A stretch of 64,000 nt of DNA from Gerris lacustris (Eukaryota; Arthropoda; Insecta; Hemiptera; Gerridae). The DNA lies in contig OX578280.1 in assembly GCA_951217055.1 (NCBI GenBank), positions 13,679,394 through 13,743,393 of the forward strand. The letters run 5' to 3'. The notes beneath the pieces are model-generated. The model did no database searches, had not been told where the DNA came from, and was given only the letters and a program-made list of their open reading frames with translations. A program made the translations under genes and the position numbers. Positions within the stretch are counted from its first letter, which is position 1. The number at the start of each line of letters is the position of its first letter. Positions 11,455-23,035 of the stretch are shown piece after piece.

Positions 11455-11700
11455 TGAGGTAGTTGGTAGAGTGTAGAGGTGGGTGTTGATTGCCAGCCAG
11501 TTGGCTCACAGGTTCCCCAGTTCGGTTGCTTGGTATTTATTTGCCGTTGTTGGGTCTCAGAGCAGTGATTCCCTGGTAATTGGAACTCGCCTTGATCCCA
11601 GTCCAGCAGGCAATTTAATAAACTGGTCTCCTGGGGAAGTGACCAACACCCTTCTAAACCTAACAACAGACTTGAGAAAACGCTTTTCTTAACGTTTCCA
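11455..11700. other. GC-richer island, unidentified
   Basis: A 250-base block clearly richer in G and C than its flanks. Open on both strands for 70-90 codons, but no domain is recognisable. GGGTGTTGATTGCC near its start and AGTGACCAACACCC near its end are partly complementary, so it may be a decayed inverted-repeat element rather than an exon. Confidence 0.35.
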
Positions 11701-11887
11701 ATACTAGAAGGAAAAATCAACTTCTATCTAACACTTTGTATTCACCTACGCTCCAGTAACATAAACTGTTTTATACTCACTTACTTTCATTGACAGGTAA
11801 CATTTGAAATTTTAAATTTTTCAACTTATCGAAACATAGTCCAGGAGATATCGTGCAAAAAAGAGTATGACTAACATTAAGCTAGAA

Positions 11888-12430
11888 ATTGTGAACAAGT
11901 TGATCTTTTGGTGCCTTTTAAAATTATGTGGTTGGCTACGTTCGTCTGCGGGACATAGCTCGGCAATAGGCATTTGAAAACAACAAACAGGTGGAGAGCG
12001 TCTATGTTCCATCCATTGGGGTGGACAATGCGATTTTCATGATCCTGAGTACGAAATTAGTTAGTTGACCAAAAATCAAGTTGATAGTTAGATATTCAAA
12101 TATTACTCCAACTCACAGTGGTCACCTATCAAGTAGCAAACTAACAACAACTTGATTTTCGGTCTACCATTCTAATTTATTTTCTGATTTACTATCTAAT
12201 TTGATTACTAGCACTTTGCTTTTGATTAATATTTGAATAACTAACCAATCAAGTGACAAAACTAACATCACTTGATTTTCGTACTCAGGATCATGAAAAT
12301 CACATTGTCCACCTTAATTGGTGGGATGGCCGCTCTCCACCGGTTTGTTCTTTTCAAATGCCTAATGCCAAGCTATGTCCCGCAAATGAACTTAGCCGAC
12401 CACATATTCTTAAAAGCCACAAAAAGATTA
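11888..12430. mobile_element. Inverted-repeat (foldback/MITE-like) element
   Basis: The left arm (about 11888-12058) and right arm (about 12278-12430) are inverted copies: GGCTACGTTCGTCTGCGGGA versus TCCCGCAAATGAACTTAGCC, and GATTTTCATGATCCTGAGTA versus TACTCAGGATCATGAAAATC. The 220-base centre contains three diverged AA(C/T)TTGATTTT(T/C)GG blocks. The right end abuts a truncated H element. No coding capacity. Confidence 0.7.
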
Positions 12431-12798
12431 AGTTATTTTTTGTGTTGTGAAGTGATATATTTTATATTTTAAATTAAGTAGGCCGGATAGGTAGGGAACA
12501 GTCCTGTTCCCTTCCACCTACAACCATATTCTTTAACTATAAACTCATCATGATTTACTTTTTTCTCAATATTCAATACATATTTTTTGTAAGACACTTG
12601 CTTTAATGATACAAATAATGCTTTTCTTTTAATTTTACCTTAACTCGGCTAGGTAAAAACAGTTAGTTACTTTTAATTTTGTCTCTTATATAACTCCGCC
12701 ATGTATAAGTACTTGGCAGTGTGATTTTATAATTTATATTTAATGCAAAATGTCAGGAAATTCGTTCCTACCGGGAGTCCCGCGACACAACACGAATT
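12425..12798 (+). mobile_element. Family H, 3' half
   Basis: Matches H from GAAGTGATATATTTTATA to the 3' end: GGAAATTCGTTCCTACCGGG and the hairpin-forming GAGTCCCGCGACACAACACG. The 5' half is missing and is replaced by the inverted-repeat element. A (TA)n run follows at 12799-12820. Confidence 0.75.
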
Positions 12799-12959
12799 TT
12801 TATATATATATATATATATATTTTTTTTTTAACAATTTGAGGTATTCAATTAGCAGAGTATATAGTTTAAACAAAATTAAAAGAATTGTTGTTATTTTCA
12901 ATAAATTGCTGCTTAGTCTCAGTAAAAAGAAATTTATTTAAAAAATATTTGCAAATACG

Positions 12960-13980
12960 AAGAATTGAATAGAATAATAAAATACTAGAAATGTCTCTTT
13001 TCACTGCTTGGTAACTTATTAGATGTACTCAATTTATTCACCTTCGATTTATTAGAGATAAATAAAATTATAACAAATTACAAAATATAATGACGAATAA
13101 TACGAGTATAAATAAATAAATTTGGCAAAATGTATAATTTTTTATTTATCATAAAAAACTTTGTTCTATATTATTATAGAACAACAATGCTAAGTAAATA
13201 ATAAATGCATTTTTCAGGCAATTTATGTTTTTTAAAAAATGAAAAAGATTTAATGTTTTTCCAACTAGTATATCAAATATGAATTCAAATTCACTATCTA
13301 CAACGTTTTTTGTCATCTGAAAATTGAGTAAAAATTGTATTCCCACTAGACTTGGTTTAAAACAAATTGAAAAATATCGATTTTATTATATATGGGAATG
13401 AGCTGAAGGAAAAATATAGAGTAAAAATTCCAATTTTTTTTTTTTTTTTTCAAAAAACTTTATCCAACATGGTTAGGGGGAAAAAAGTGCAACAAAATTA
13501 AAACGGAGAAAATAAAGTAAAACAAAAAATAAAAATAAACAAATTGTTTCAGAAACAGTATTAAATAACGCAAACCCCTTGGGTAGAGTTGGCCTCTACA
13601 GGGAGAAAACCCCTCGTGATATTGGTCGAATGAAATATATAGCTCCCCGCATTGGCGTAAACAAGTAAATATTCCCTTTTTAAAGTTTATTTTTCACCTG
13701 GAAAACAAACCGTGTTAGAGGGAGAAAAACATGACGGGGTTAAAGGAAATTCAATAATGAATACCGGTTAAAGGGAAACTAATAACTGCTTCAGATAAAA
13801 AAAACAACAAAAGTTCAAAGTTCACTTATCAATGATTTATCATTGAGAGTTTTACCTCGAGGCCGGAATGAAAAACACAACAATTCTGTAAAGTTTAAGA
13901 GTTAAAAAAAAGTAGAAACTGGATGGAAATGGGGTAAAAGAATAAGTTAATTCTTTGCTTAGAATAGGAATGAGGTTATC
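12960..13980. other. AT-rich DNA, nothing recognised
   Basis: No gene, RNA or repeat family matched. A T tract sits at 13433-13450. Bases 13560-13760 are slightly less AT-rich but show no coding pattern. Confidence 0.4.
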
Positions 13981-13984
13981 ACAA

Positions 13985-14560
13985 ACAATATTTTATCTAC
14001 TCACGGCAGCAAAATTAAGCATTACATAACTGTTTTTAGGCCGGAAAGTACTATTTCGCTTATTTGTCATTAAAATCTTCTCCGCCTATGCAGGGAAAGT
14101 GCAGTGTTAACCAGTGCGTGTCATAACATCTGTTTTTGTTTATGTTTACTTTTATTTTAATTTGTGTTATTTTAATTTAATTCTATACTTGTTTTATTAC
14201 CATGCAATGATATATTATTAATGTATTAGTAATAGTATTATTTTTATAAGTTTAAAAATGATAAACTGAAAAAGGATTTGAATTGTATGTCTTTGAATAA
14301 TTAATCTCCAGTAAGGAGTGGCAACACTGGAGCACTAATTGTTTTGGTTTAAGTTTTTTGATGATTTTTCTCAAACTAAAACACCTAAACTTCCATTTTT
14401 TTTATGTAAATAGCATGAGTAGATAAAATATTGTATGCAACAAGGCAGCAAAGGAAAAATTTCTGCCTCATGTATATTGCCTGCCTCGACAGTACTCTAA
14501 CTTCATTACTCGTCAGTAAAATTTAATTTTTCTGCCTAGTTAACTATAACTATAAAATTA
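13985..14560. repeat. Family P copy
   Basis: AATATTTTATCTACTCA at the left is inverted by TGAGTAGATAAAATATTG at about 14416-14434. GGCAGCAAAATTAAGCATT, CTGCCTAGTTAACTATAACT and CTGCCTCGACAG-type words are shared with 49.42-50.17 kb. It looks like a TIR-bounded non-autonomous unit plus a tail. Type uncertain. Confidence 0.55.
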
Positions 14561-15293
14561 CTTTTAAAAAACATTATAAATTGTCTTTAGTGTTCATTTT
14601 CATAAGTACATAACTCTGTAATTTCAATGTAAAAATAATTCTAGTTATAGTAAGTGATGTAATATGCAGGAATACTTATTTAATGGCATTTTTTACCCTA
14701 GAAAAAATCATGTATGTTTTTCGCCGTCCTAGCGATTAAAATCATACAATGAAAAAAAAAATAGATTTTAGGTACAAATGATCAGTCCCAACTGTTCATT
14801 TGTAAACTTTATATTTACTTGGGTTGAGAAAATCTTGTGCCAACAATACTCTATAGACAATAAAAATGTATTATATGCTTTATTCAGTCCGTTGCTGGAA
14901 GTATCTTTATAGACTTTGATTCGAAACAGTGCATGTAGTTATATGCTTCATCTATAACTTCATGAAATTCGGCCACGGTTAAGTATGACTGCACTTGGGT
15001 CACGAAGTTCTACACCCCTTAAAATGCTTCCACTAGTGAAGTAAATTGTTAGACTTTCCCATTGCTCAAAGCACTATCTTCAATGTGAAGTCTAGATTGA
15101 TGATTCATCTGATGAGGGAGGTTTAATGCTCTCCTCAATTCACTTCAGTTAATTGTAGCTAATATGCATTTAGAAGCGTGACTTTTAGACACTTAATTCT
15201 GAGAACTAGAGGTATCGGATCGTAGAGCTTCTATATATTCTGGATAAAATCTGTAAAACTTTGATTTATTTGATAATGTTATATTTATTAAAT
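14561..15293. other. No gene seen
   Basis: AT-rich unassigned DNA, without frames or repeats I can match. Confidence 0.4.
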
Positions 15294-15321
15294 AACTTGT
15301 AATAGTATATTATGTTACTAG

Positions 15322-15423
15322 GCTGTGAAGTGAGTTTTTTCTTTACCGCGGCAATTACATTTACTGTCGAGCGAAGCGAGACAGTAAATATTGCCAAGGT
15401 AAAGAAAAAACTCACTTCACAGT
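15322..15423. repeat. Long hairpin in the left arm
   Basis: CTGTGAAGTGAGTTTTTTCT is mirrored by AAGAAAAAACTCACTTCACAG, with a further inner stem TTTACTGTC/GACAGTAAA. The loop is GAGCGAAGCGA, the motif shared with other families. The mirrored hairpin of the right arm is at 18481-18580. Confidence 0.85.
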
Positions 15424-16460
15424 CGCGTAGCGTATGCTATTTTTTCCGAGGTAGCAGACAATGAAAAAACATTAAGTATTAATCACTAATCAATATATAA
15501 TAATAACAAATATTAGTACATACTTAAGACTTAAAAAAAGAAACCTTTAAATGAGGTTACACTATAAGAAAAGATAAATAAAACGCATTGACATCTAGCG
15601 GATTTTAATCGTACTAGAAGCATTTCTACAAAGACTGCAGCGGTACTAACGGAAGTTTTGACAACTAACCGCCTTACATAAAAAATCTTTTAGTTCCTAG
15701 GACGTAAAAGATTTTTTCTTTACAGCTAGGAGTAATGAAAAGATTTTTTAAGTCCACGTAATGAAGAAATGGATTTTAGCTATGTTTTTAGGCTCTAAAG
15801 TCACTATTTCACAGCCTACCACGGACATTTTTTTTTTTTTTCTAAACACCTTAAACCCAAAGAACAAAACTGTTACTAAATTTTTTTATTCAACAACCTC
15901 TTGAGAATAATTATACCAAATCATGAATATTTCTCTCTCTTCGATTTACCTTTTTTTCTGCTGATCAGCAAAAATATTGGATTTTTTTGTCCGTATGGAA
16001 ACCTTTTTTTTGTTCCTCGTATACCTTTTCTCTTCCCCTCTTGGAAGCCGTTTCATCCGTTGAATTTTTCATGCCTTAATTGAACATGATTCGTCTAATT
16101 CCTCTAAGCTTACAAGGAAGGCTTTTTTTTTATATATTTCCTTTTTCTCGTTTTTCTCCTGTTTTCCAATCTACCCTCCTCCAGAACAAAAAAAATCTGA
16201 TCCACCCTTGGGATTTCGGACCCTGAAGTAGAGGAAAATAATTCCTCACGTTTGCAAGTTGGAGATGTATCTAATATGGCCTGTTTGTATTTCAAGCCTT
16301 GTTCACTTTACACACCATAGAATCCTTAATCGGATTTTGGTACATGATATATTTATATCCAATTTTCAATATATAATAAAAAAAAGGTCACTCTAACCTT
16401 ATCATGCACCATGTATTTTAACAATTAGATTAGATTTGTCTGAGTTGTCTGGGACCAACT

Positions 16461-17605
16461 TTACTACGTTTTTATTAGCTTGCTTTCTTCTTTGTTTGTA
16501 TGTTTGTGTGTCCAGTAAAAATCTCGCAATCGATTTTTAACTATCTTCCCGAGTAGCTAGACATTTGAAACTTTTAGAATAGCTCAGAACACGATGACAA
16601 TTCATTATTGGAACGAAGTTCCTTATGGCACTTTCTGGAGCCCGGGAGTGAATCCGAAAAAAACGACCAAAATCACCGTCACGCAAAATCCGTCACGAAA
16701 TCTACAGATGACGATAACTTGAGTAAAAGATCACCGAGTTAGATGCAATTTGGTACATATGTTCATTTTACCAATGCCCAGGCTGAGTTCGTCAGAAAAC
16801 GTTATCCACCCAAGCGTTCACGCGCAACGCTCGCGAAAACGTAAGCTTCAAAAGACGGGAAAAAGTGTTATTAAGGAAGCCTGTTACTTGACTTGTTCAA
16901 AAATGTCACTTTTTTTTGTAAATAAATAAAATATAATCATGTAACATTTTACCCTGATACAAGCAGAAGCTGTTGAGTAGGGAAGAGATATATTTTGTAA
17001 TATTTTAAATTAATTGGCCGGGTAGGTAGAAAACAGTCCTATTTCAATCCAAACTCCCTTAACAAACATACTTTTTCACTATAAACTCATCATGATCAAC
17101 TTTTTTCTTATATTCAATATATATTTATAGTAAGACGCTTGCTTTAATGATACAAATAATGATTTTTCTTTTAATTTTGCCTTAACTCTGCTAGGTACAA
17201 ACCGTTCGTTACTTTTAATTTTGTCTCTTTTCTAACTCCGCTATGTATAAGTAGTTAGCAATGTATAGTATACGTACTTAGCAGTGTAATTTTATAATTT
17301 ATATTTAATGAAAAATGTAAGGAACTTCGTTCCTACCGGGTGTCCCGCGACACCACACGTATTTTTTTAATACTTTAAGCAATTTTTCAGCAGAATTTAA
17401 TTCGTTTTCAGCAAATTTTGCTGTATTGAAAGTTAGTTCGGAGAAAATCCGCTAGTATGGAGAGTTAGTTTAGAAAATATCCGTAAGTTATTATATTTGT
17501 TTTGACATGACCCATATTTATTTTCCCCCATAAATTATTCCTGACATTGACCCATATTATTCTTTTATTTGACGGGTTTCATTTATGATTTTTTTTTAGT
17601 ACCTG
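16461..17605 (+). repeat. Family F copy split by an H insertion
   Basis: The two parts 16461-16609 and 17360-17605 join into the sequence seen uninterrupted at 36063-36390: TTACTACGTTTTTATTAGCT ... GATGACAATTCATTATT, then TTAATACTTTAAGC ... CAGCAGAATTTAATTCG. The uninterrupted copy is the empty site for the H element. F itself carries GTTTG repeats and no coding capacity. Confidence 0.75.
16610..17359 (+). mobile_element. Family H, complete copy 1 (Helentron/HINE-like)
   Basis: The ends are defined by the empty site at 36219/36220. It begins with GGAACGAAGTTCC and ends with GGAACTTCGTTCC (exact inverted 13-mers), then TACCGGGTGTCCCGCGACACCACACG. There GGTGTC/GACACC forms a hairpin outside the right inverted repeat. 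The insertion lies in a T-rich spot without a visible target duplication. Subterminal inverted repeats, a single 3' hairpin and no duplication are the hallmarks of Helentron-derived non-autonomous elements (HINE/DINE-1 type), so that is my inferred class. No coding capacity. Confidence 0.75.
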
Positions 17606-18078
17606 GTAGGTATGGCTGATAAAATTGTTAAAATGTTCAAGAATGATTATATCAGGCCTTTCTGTTATGTAAAAACTATTTGTATTTTTAAGAGATAATC
17701 ATTGAATGACAGTGAAACAGGAAAAGTAAACAAAGAAATAAATTAATTAACGTGTGACAACCAGGTTTGTTTACACTTGTGTCCTAGGTATCGGTTTAAT
17801 TTTTCTGCACTAGTACTTCTTTACTTGTACTCATTTTTCTTCTCTTACCGTCTCCTACAAGGGGGCATATCGATGGCACGGTTTAGATTCGGTGTTGGCG
17901 AGATCCGTTGTACAAAGATTTGTCCTTTTATAGGTTTAAGATAGGCTGTCTAGTTGGTTGTCATTTATATGAAGTAAATTTTTAACTAACATTTTATATA
18001 ACAACAACAATTATATCATCAACACTACAATGATTCAACAGATAATTTAAAAACATTGCATATAAAAAGTTCTTTTTT
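17606..18078. other. Interior of the long inverted element, no gene
   Basis: AT-rich, no domain-bearing frame. A short less AT-rich stretch at 17860-17950 is unassigned. Confidence 0.4.
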
Positions 18079-18607
18079 TCCGTGGTAGGCTGTGAAATAG
18101 TAACTTTAGAGCCTAAAAAAATAGCTAAAATCCATTTTTTTATTACGTGGACTTAAAAAATCTTTTCATTACTCCTAGCTGTAAAGAAAAAATCTTTTAC
18201 GTCCTAGGAACTAAAAGATTTTTATTTTCCGGCGGGTAGTTGTCAAAACTTCGGTTAGTAGTGCTGCAGTCTTTGTAGAAATGCTTCTAGTACGATTAAA
18301 ATCCGCTAGATGTCAATGCGTTTTATTTATCTTTTCTTATAGTGTAACCTCTTTTTAAGGTTTCTTTTTTTAAGCCTTAAGTATGTACTAATATTTGTTA
18401 TTATTATATATTGATTAGTGATTAATATTTAATGTTTTTTCATTGTCTGCTACCTCGGAAAAAATAGCATATGCTACGCGACTGTGAAGTGTTTTTTCTT
18501 TACCTTGGCAATATTTACTGTCTCGCTTCGCTCGACAGTAATGTAATTGCCGCGGTAAAGAAAAAACTCACTTCACAGCCTAGTAACATAATATACTATT
18601 ATCTTGT

Positions 18608-19594
18608 AATTATTTTTTTATTAATTTACACAATTGTTTTGTTTAGGTGTGTGAATTTACTGTCTGGGGCTAATGCTTGTAAATCCGGACCTTAGCGCAT
18701 TGCGATTGGCATTGGCAGCAGTTATGGCAGTGCCCTATTTTGACAGAGCATCATTAAAGGTATTCATTTTTTTTAATATGACTACTAAGTCAGATGAATT
18801 GCTTACTGCATAACTCAATTATGAGTTATGCAGTTAAATAACAACACTTCAAATACTTACTTAGTATACTAAATAACACTTAAATATACTTAGATAAAAC
18901 TTAACATTTTTCATTAATAAACTAGTATCCAGATATTTTTCTGCTGAAATAAATCTGCTTCACCCCAGGACTTATAGAAAGATACATAATATGTTAATAG
19001 TTGCCGATTATTGTCAATACGTAGATCATTACTGAAAATGATTCGTTGATATTGCGAGAAAAAAAATATATTTGCAGAAAATTATAGAACGTTAAGATTC
19101 TAAATGAACTCCAAGAGCAGAAGGATGAAAAAACATAGACTCGTTGAGTTCTTAGCACTAGGTAAGGATTCTGACACTATGAGATCATTATGTATAAATG
19201 AGAGAATTATGTATAATAAGGCAATTCTCCCATTATTCTTCTTTTAATTTCTTTTTTTAGAGAATTTTTATTTTAATATAACTTTCTCTTCTATAAAGAT
19301 CTGGTTAATTCTAAGAGTTCTTTTGAAAGCTGTTAAGTTCCTCGCAGACTTTCTCAGCAGTAGTTTTTAAACAAGCTAAATCTAATTATGATATTCACTA
19401 AATAAAGTTTCTTATCAAATAACGTCTACGATTATCTCTAAAAGTTAGAAATGTTTAGAGCTTTGCAGATGGTGTCTGTATTTCACTGAGAAAAGTTTCA
19501 CTGCCATAAGTAATTTAACTTCACTTTACCCAATGTAATTGTAATAGAGTAACAGACTTTCCTCTTGGTTATACTTCGAGATAACTTATCTACA
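18608..19594. other. No gene seen
   Basis: Unassigned AT-rich DNA between the long inverted element and the (TA)n run. Confidence 0.4.
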
Positions 19595-19599
19595 CATGC

Positions 19600-19634
19600 A
19601 TATATATTATATATATATATATTAATATATATTA

Positions 19635-19699
<65 letters not shown>
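19600..19699. repeat. (TA)n microsatellite
   Basis: About 100 bases of TA repeats with a few interruptions. The tyrosine/isoleucine-rich frame across it is meaningless. Confidence 0.95.
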
Positions 19700-19702
<3 letters not shown>

Positions 19703-20388
19703 TCTACAATAACCATACTGTCTTTCATCAATTTAATTCATTGAATTAAATCTTAATGAGTTTACATAATATGTTTAGCCCAAATATTGTAATCATGAAA
19801 CCTAAAATAGTCAAGAAAGCCGAGAAGTTATTGAAAATACAATATTTTGTATTAGATATAATAAAAAAGATACATTTTTACTTAAGGACCCCCTATATCA
19901 CTTTGTCTTAATAGTTATTTAGGCAAAGGGACATATTATACAGAGTTGTATATGTTCCTTAAAGGTATAAATAAATAAATTCAATTCAAAGAGATAAATG
20001 GTCCAATGTACCCTGAGACAAAGGAATATCACACTTTGTATATAATTGTGATAATATCCCTTCGTTTGATTAACTAACTACGCTAAGAAAACAGTAGAAC
20101 TCGTTGTCCTAAAGTTTTCTGAATACGATTTAGTCTTATACGTAATAGGACTCGATTTTAAAATAGCTTAATAAAACTACCCTCTGAGTCTCAATGTCTT
20201 GGGGAGACAAAGGTTCAAATATTTGAGACTTTTTTAGGGCTGGCTGTTGTTTAGATCCAAGGGGGCGTTAAAAGTTGTAATGATACATGAATTAATAATA
20301 ATAAACATTTTTCCAGACGTAATATCTCATTATAATTACTTATTATTTCTATCTATAAATACAGAAAATTATAAAACGAAGCCCTTTT

Positions 20389-21310
20389 GGAACGAAGTTC
20401 CCTATGGCACGTTCTGGAGCCCGGGAGTGAATCCAAAATAAACGACCAAAATCACCGTCACAGAACCAATCGTCACGAAATCTACCGATGACGATAACTA
20501 AACTAAAAGAAGACCGAATGAGTTGAAATTTGGTACACATGTATATTTTACCAATGCCCAGGCTGAGTTCGTTGGACAACGTTATCCGCCCAAGGTGTTC
20601 ACGCGCAACGCTCGCCTAAACGTTTACTTCAAATTTAAAATTGGAATCTTAGGACAGGAAAAAATTCTAACCTCATCAATTTAATGAGACAAACAACTTT
20701 TTTAAATACATTTTTTTAGTAAAATGAGCACCGACACTGCTATGAAGTGATAAAGATCGCTAAATTTATTTAAGTGGGCCTAAACGTTTAAAATAAAGAA
20801 AACAACGTTTTTACCTATATCTTACGTTCTAACGTAAAGATTTTAATAAAACTTTTTTCACATCGTCTAAAGTACAATTGAAGCAGGCACGTAAAATTTC
20901 AACCTGATACAAGCAGAAGTTTTTGAGTAGGGAAGAGATATATTTTATAATATTTTAAATTATTCGGCCGGCTAGGTAGAAAACAGTTCTTTTCCCTCAG
21001 GCTATATACTACAGACATACTCTTTAACTATAAACTCATCATGATTAACTTTTTTCTCAATATTCAATACATATTTATTGTAAGACGCTAGCTTTAATGA
21101 TACAAATAATGCTTGTTTCTTTTAACTTTACCTTAACTCCGCTAGGAGCAAACAGTTAGTTACTTTTAATTTTGTCTCTTATAATATATAACTCCGCCAT
21201 GTATAAGTAGTTAGCAACGTATAAGTACTTATCAGTGTGATTTTATAATTTATATTTAATGAAAAATGTAAGGAACTTCGTTCCTACCGGGTGTCCCGCG
21301 ACACCACACG
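20389..21310 (+). mobile_element. Family H, complete copy 2
   Basis: Starts at GGAACGAAGTTCC and ends with GGAACTTCGTTCC plus the CGGGTGTCCCGCGACACC hairpin and ACACG at 21310. It shares the GTTCTGGAGCCCGGGAGTGA, GACGATAACT and CGTTCACGCGCAACGCTCGC blocks with copy 1, and is about 170 bases longer because copy 1 lacks part of the middle. Not interrupted. Open frames inside are fortuitous. Confidence 0.8.
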
Positions 21311-21680
21311 AAATTTTTTATCAAGTGAGCTTATAATAGGTAGTATGTTCATTCTGTTTCATATTATTGTTAAATTTTTCTGCCCCGGTTGAAGGACAGG
21401 CTTTTATACGAGTACACAATGTAATGAAGTTGGTAGTTAATAAAGCTCCTTGTTGTAGAGTGTCTTCGGATGAGTTATTCGCAGTTTTGCCAACATGTGG
21501 TGTACTAGCCAAGATAGCATGGCTCATTGGGCACGCTTTGCTGCTAGTAGTGCGGTCTGTGGTTCATACACAGGACCTGTGGGCCCTTATGCCCATCTCC
21601 ATATGGCACGCTAGGACGAGTCCTTTCCCTTCCCGCATACCCCTCGCGCCCTAAACCATCTTCTTTGTTGTGCTCGCACT
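21311..21680. other. GC-richer stretch, unidentified
   Basis: Bases 21400-21660 are clearly less AT-rich and keep a 95-codon plus-strand frame (21367-21654). The product has no domain I recognise and no splice or start context worth trusting. It could be an exon remnant or transposon debris. Confidence 0.3.
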
Positions 21681-21860
21681 TTTGCCGTTTTTTATGAACA
21701 TACTTGTATTAAAAAATAAACTTATATTTCCTATATAATATATAAAAAATTATTCACCTGCTAAGTTAGCTTAACTAGGGCGATAAATAACAAAGTGTAT
21801 TATTATTATTTTAGTTTTTAATTATTATTTTTATTTTCTAAGCAAAACTTTCTCATATAT

Positions 21861-22559
21861 ATCTGACCAAAACCACTTGTGTGGTAAAAAAATAATCCCC
21901 CAAGTCTGTGGTCCAAAAATGTAGTGAAATCAACCTTCTGTCCCGCCAAGTGATGTTGGCACTTTCTCCTGACCCAACACTGTCAACTTAGATACTTATC
22001 AGCTTCTTCTCCTTAGCGGTGTGCCTTGCCATCTCCCGAAACTGGAATTATAATATTCTTCAAACACCAATAAAATTTCTTGTTTCACCTTCACGTTTGC
22101 CACATGAGGTTTGTGTGGAAAGGTAGTTGTTCACCTCATAGTCTTAGTTCTAGACAACTAGTACTAATATATGCTGGTGCATATTGGAGAGGAACGTCTT
22201 TTAACAGTGTTGTTGAAGGCTCTTCTCGATGCCGCACAATAATCATTGCTTGTAAATCTTTCCCATTATATCAAAAAGGAAATAAAATAGAAATAAGTAA
22301 TATACAAATTAAGCTTTCAAGGAATCCCATGCAACTACTACTTTCTTTGCAGAAGATGCGTGGAATACAACCAGTTAACTTTGAGTAGTACTCACACCGC
22401 CAAGGCGAAGTAGCTGATAAGTATCTAAGTTGACAGTGTTGGGTCAGGAGAAAGTGCCAACATCACTTGGCGGGACAGAAAGTTGATTTCACAACTTTTT
22501 TGGACCACAGACTTGGCGGGGTGTTTTTTTTCTACCACATAAATGGTTTTTGGTCAGAT
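21861..22559. mobile_element. Inverted-repeat element with about 165-bp arms
   Basis: The arms 21861-22023 and 22393-22559 are inverted copies. ATCTGACCAAAAACCA-type ends face TGGTTTTTGGTCAGAT, and CTCCTGACCCAACACTGTCA faces TGACAGTGTTGGGTCAGGAG. The 370-base centre keeps a 102-codon plus-strand frame (22080-22388) with no recognised domain. No clear target duplication. Probably a non-autonomous foldback or MITE element. Confidence 0.8.
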
Positions 22560-22614
22560 TTCATGACTTTTTGTACGGTACAAATTCAGCGTAGGAATGA
22601 GTTGAGGAGTTGCA

Positions 22615-22629
22615 GGGGGGGGGGGGGGG
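22615..22629. repeat. Poly-G tract
   Basis: A 15-base G homopolymer in AT-rich DNA, followed by a GGTGGGGAGG stretch. Confidence 0.9.
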
Positions 22630-22954
22630 TGAGTTGGTGGGGAGGATGCACTAGGGTCCTAGATGAATCCAAAAAGCCCTCATTCATTAAAATCGTTTTA
22701 GTAGTTTAGGCTGAAAGTGCGTCAACGTAAAATGAAGGAAGAATAAGAATAAGAATAAAAAGAAGTATCAAAACTACCATTTTCTAACTTATTTTTCTCT
22801 ACTTCTACTTGACCGATTTCTACCTTTTTACTTTTCCTTACTACTAATATTAGGAAAAGTATTGTTTTCACCAAACATTTTTTTTTTCGAGATTTCAACG
22901 AAATTATCCGTTTTAGGTGTTTTTAAGACCTCCTGAGAGGTTTTCAGCATGACG

Positions 22955-23030
22955 TATGTATGTGTGTGTGTGTATGTGTGTATGTATGTGTGTGTGTATG
23001 TGTGTATGTATGTGTGTTTGTATGTGTGTT
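22955..23030. repeat. (TG)n/(GTAT)n microsatellite
   Basis: Alternating TGTG and GTATG words. It leads directly into the family M repeat, as in the copy at 60.3 kb where the lead is a short TCTGTCTGTG. Confidence 0.95.
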
Positions 23031-23035
23031 ATCAT

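Larger units (their letters stand above)
15301..18600. mobile_element. 3.3-kb element with 525-bp inverted termini (foldback-like)
   Basis: Bases 15301-15825 and 18079-18600 are near-identical inverted copies. AATAGTATATTATGTTACTA begins the left arm and TAGTAACATAATATACTATT ends the right arm. Just outside are AACTTGT (15294-15300) and ATCTTGT (18601-18607), a possible 7-bp target duplication with one mismatch. Each arm contains its own inner inverted ends (GGCTGTGAA...TTCACAGCC) and a roughly 100-base hairpin. The 2.25-kb centre holds an F repeat split by an H insertion and no transposase. Alternatively this is two opposite copies of a smaller MITE inside an inverted duplication; the homology outside the inner ends favours one inverted structure. 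Confidence 0.7.

Noticed and set aside
19498..19731. Tyrosine/isoleucine-rich 77-codon frame
   Set aside because: It is the (TA)n microsatellite read in frame.
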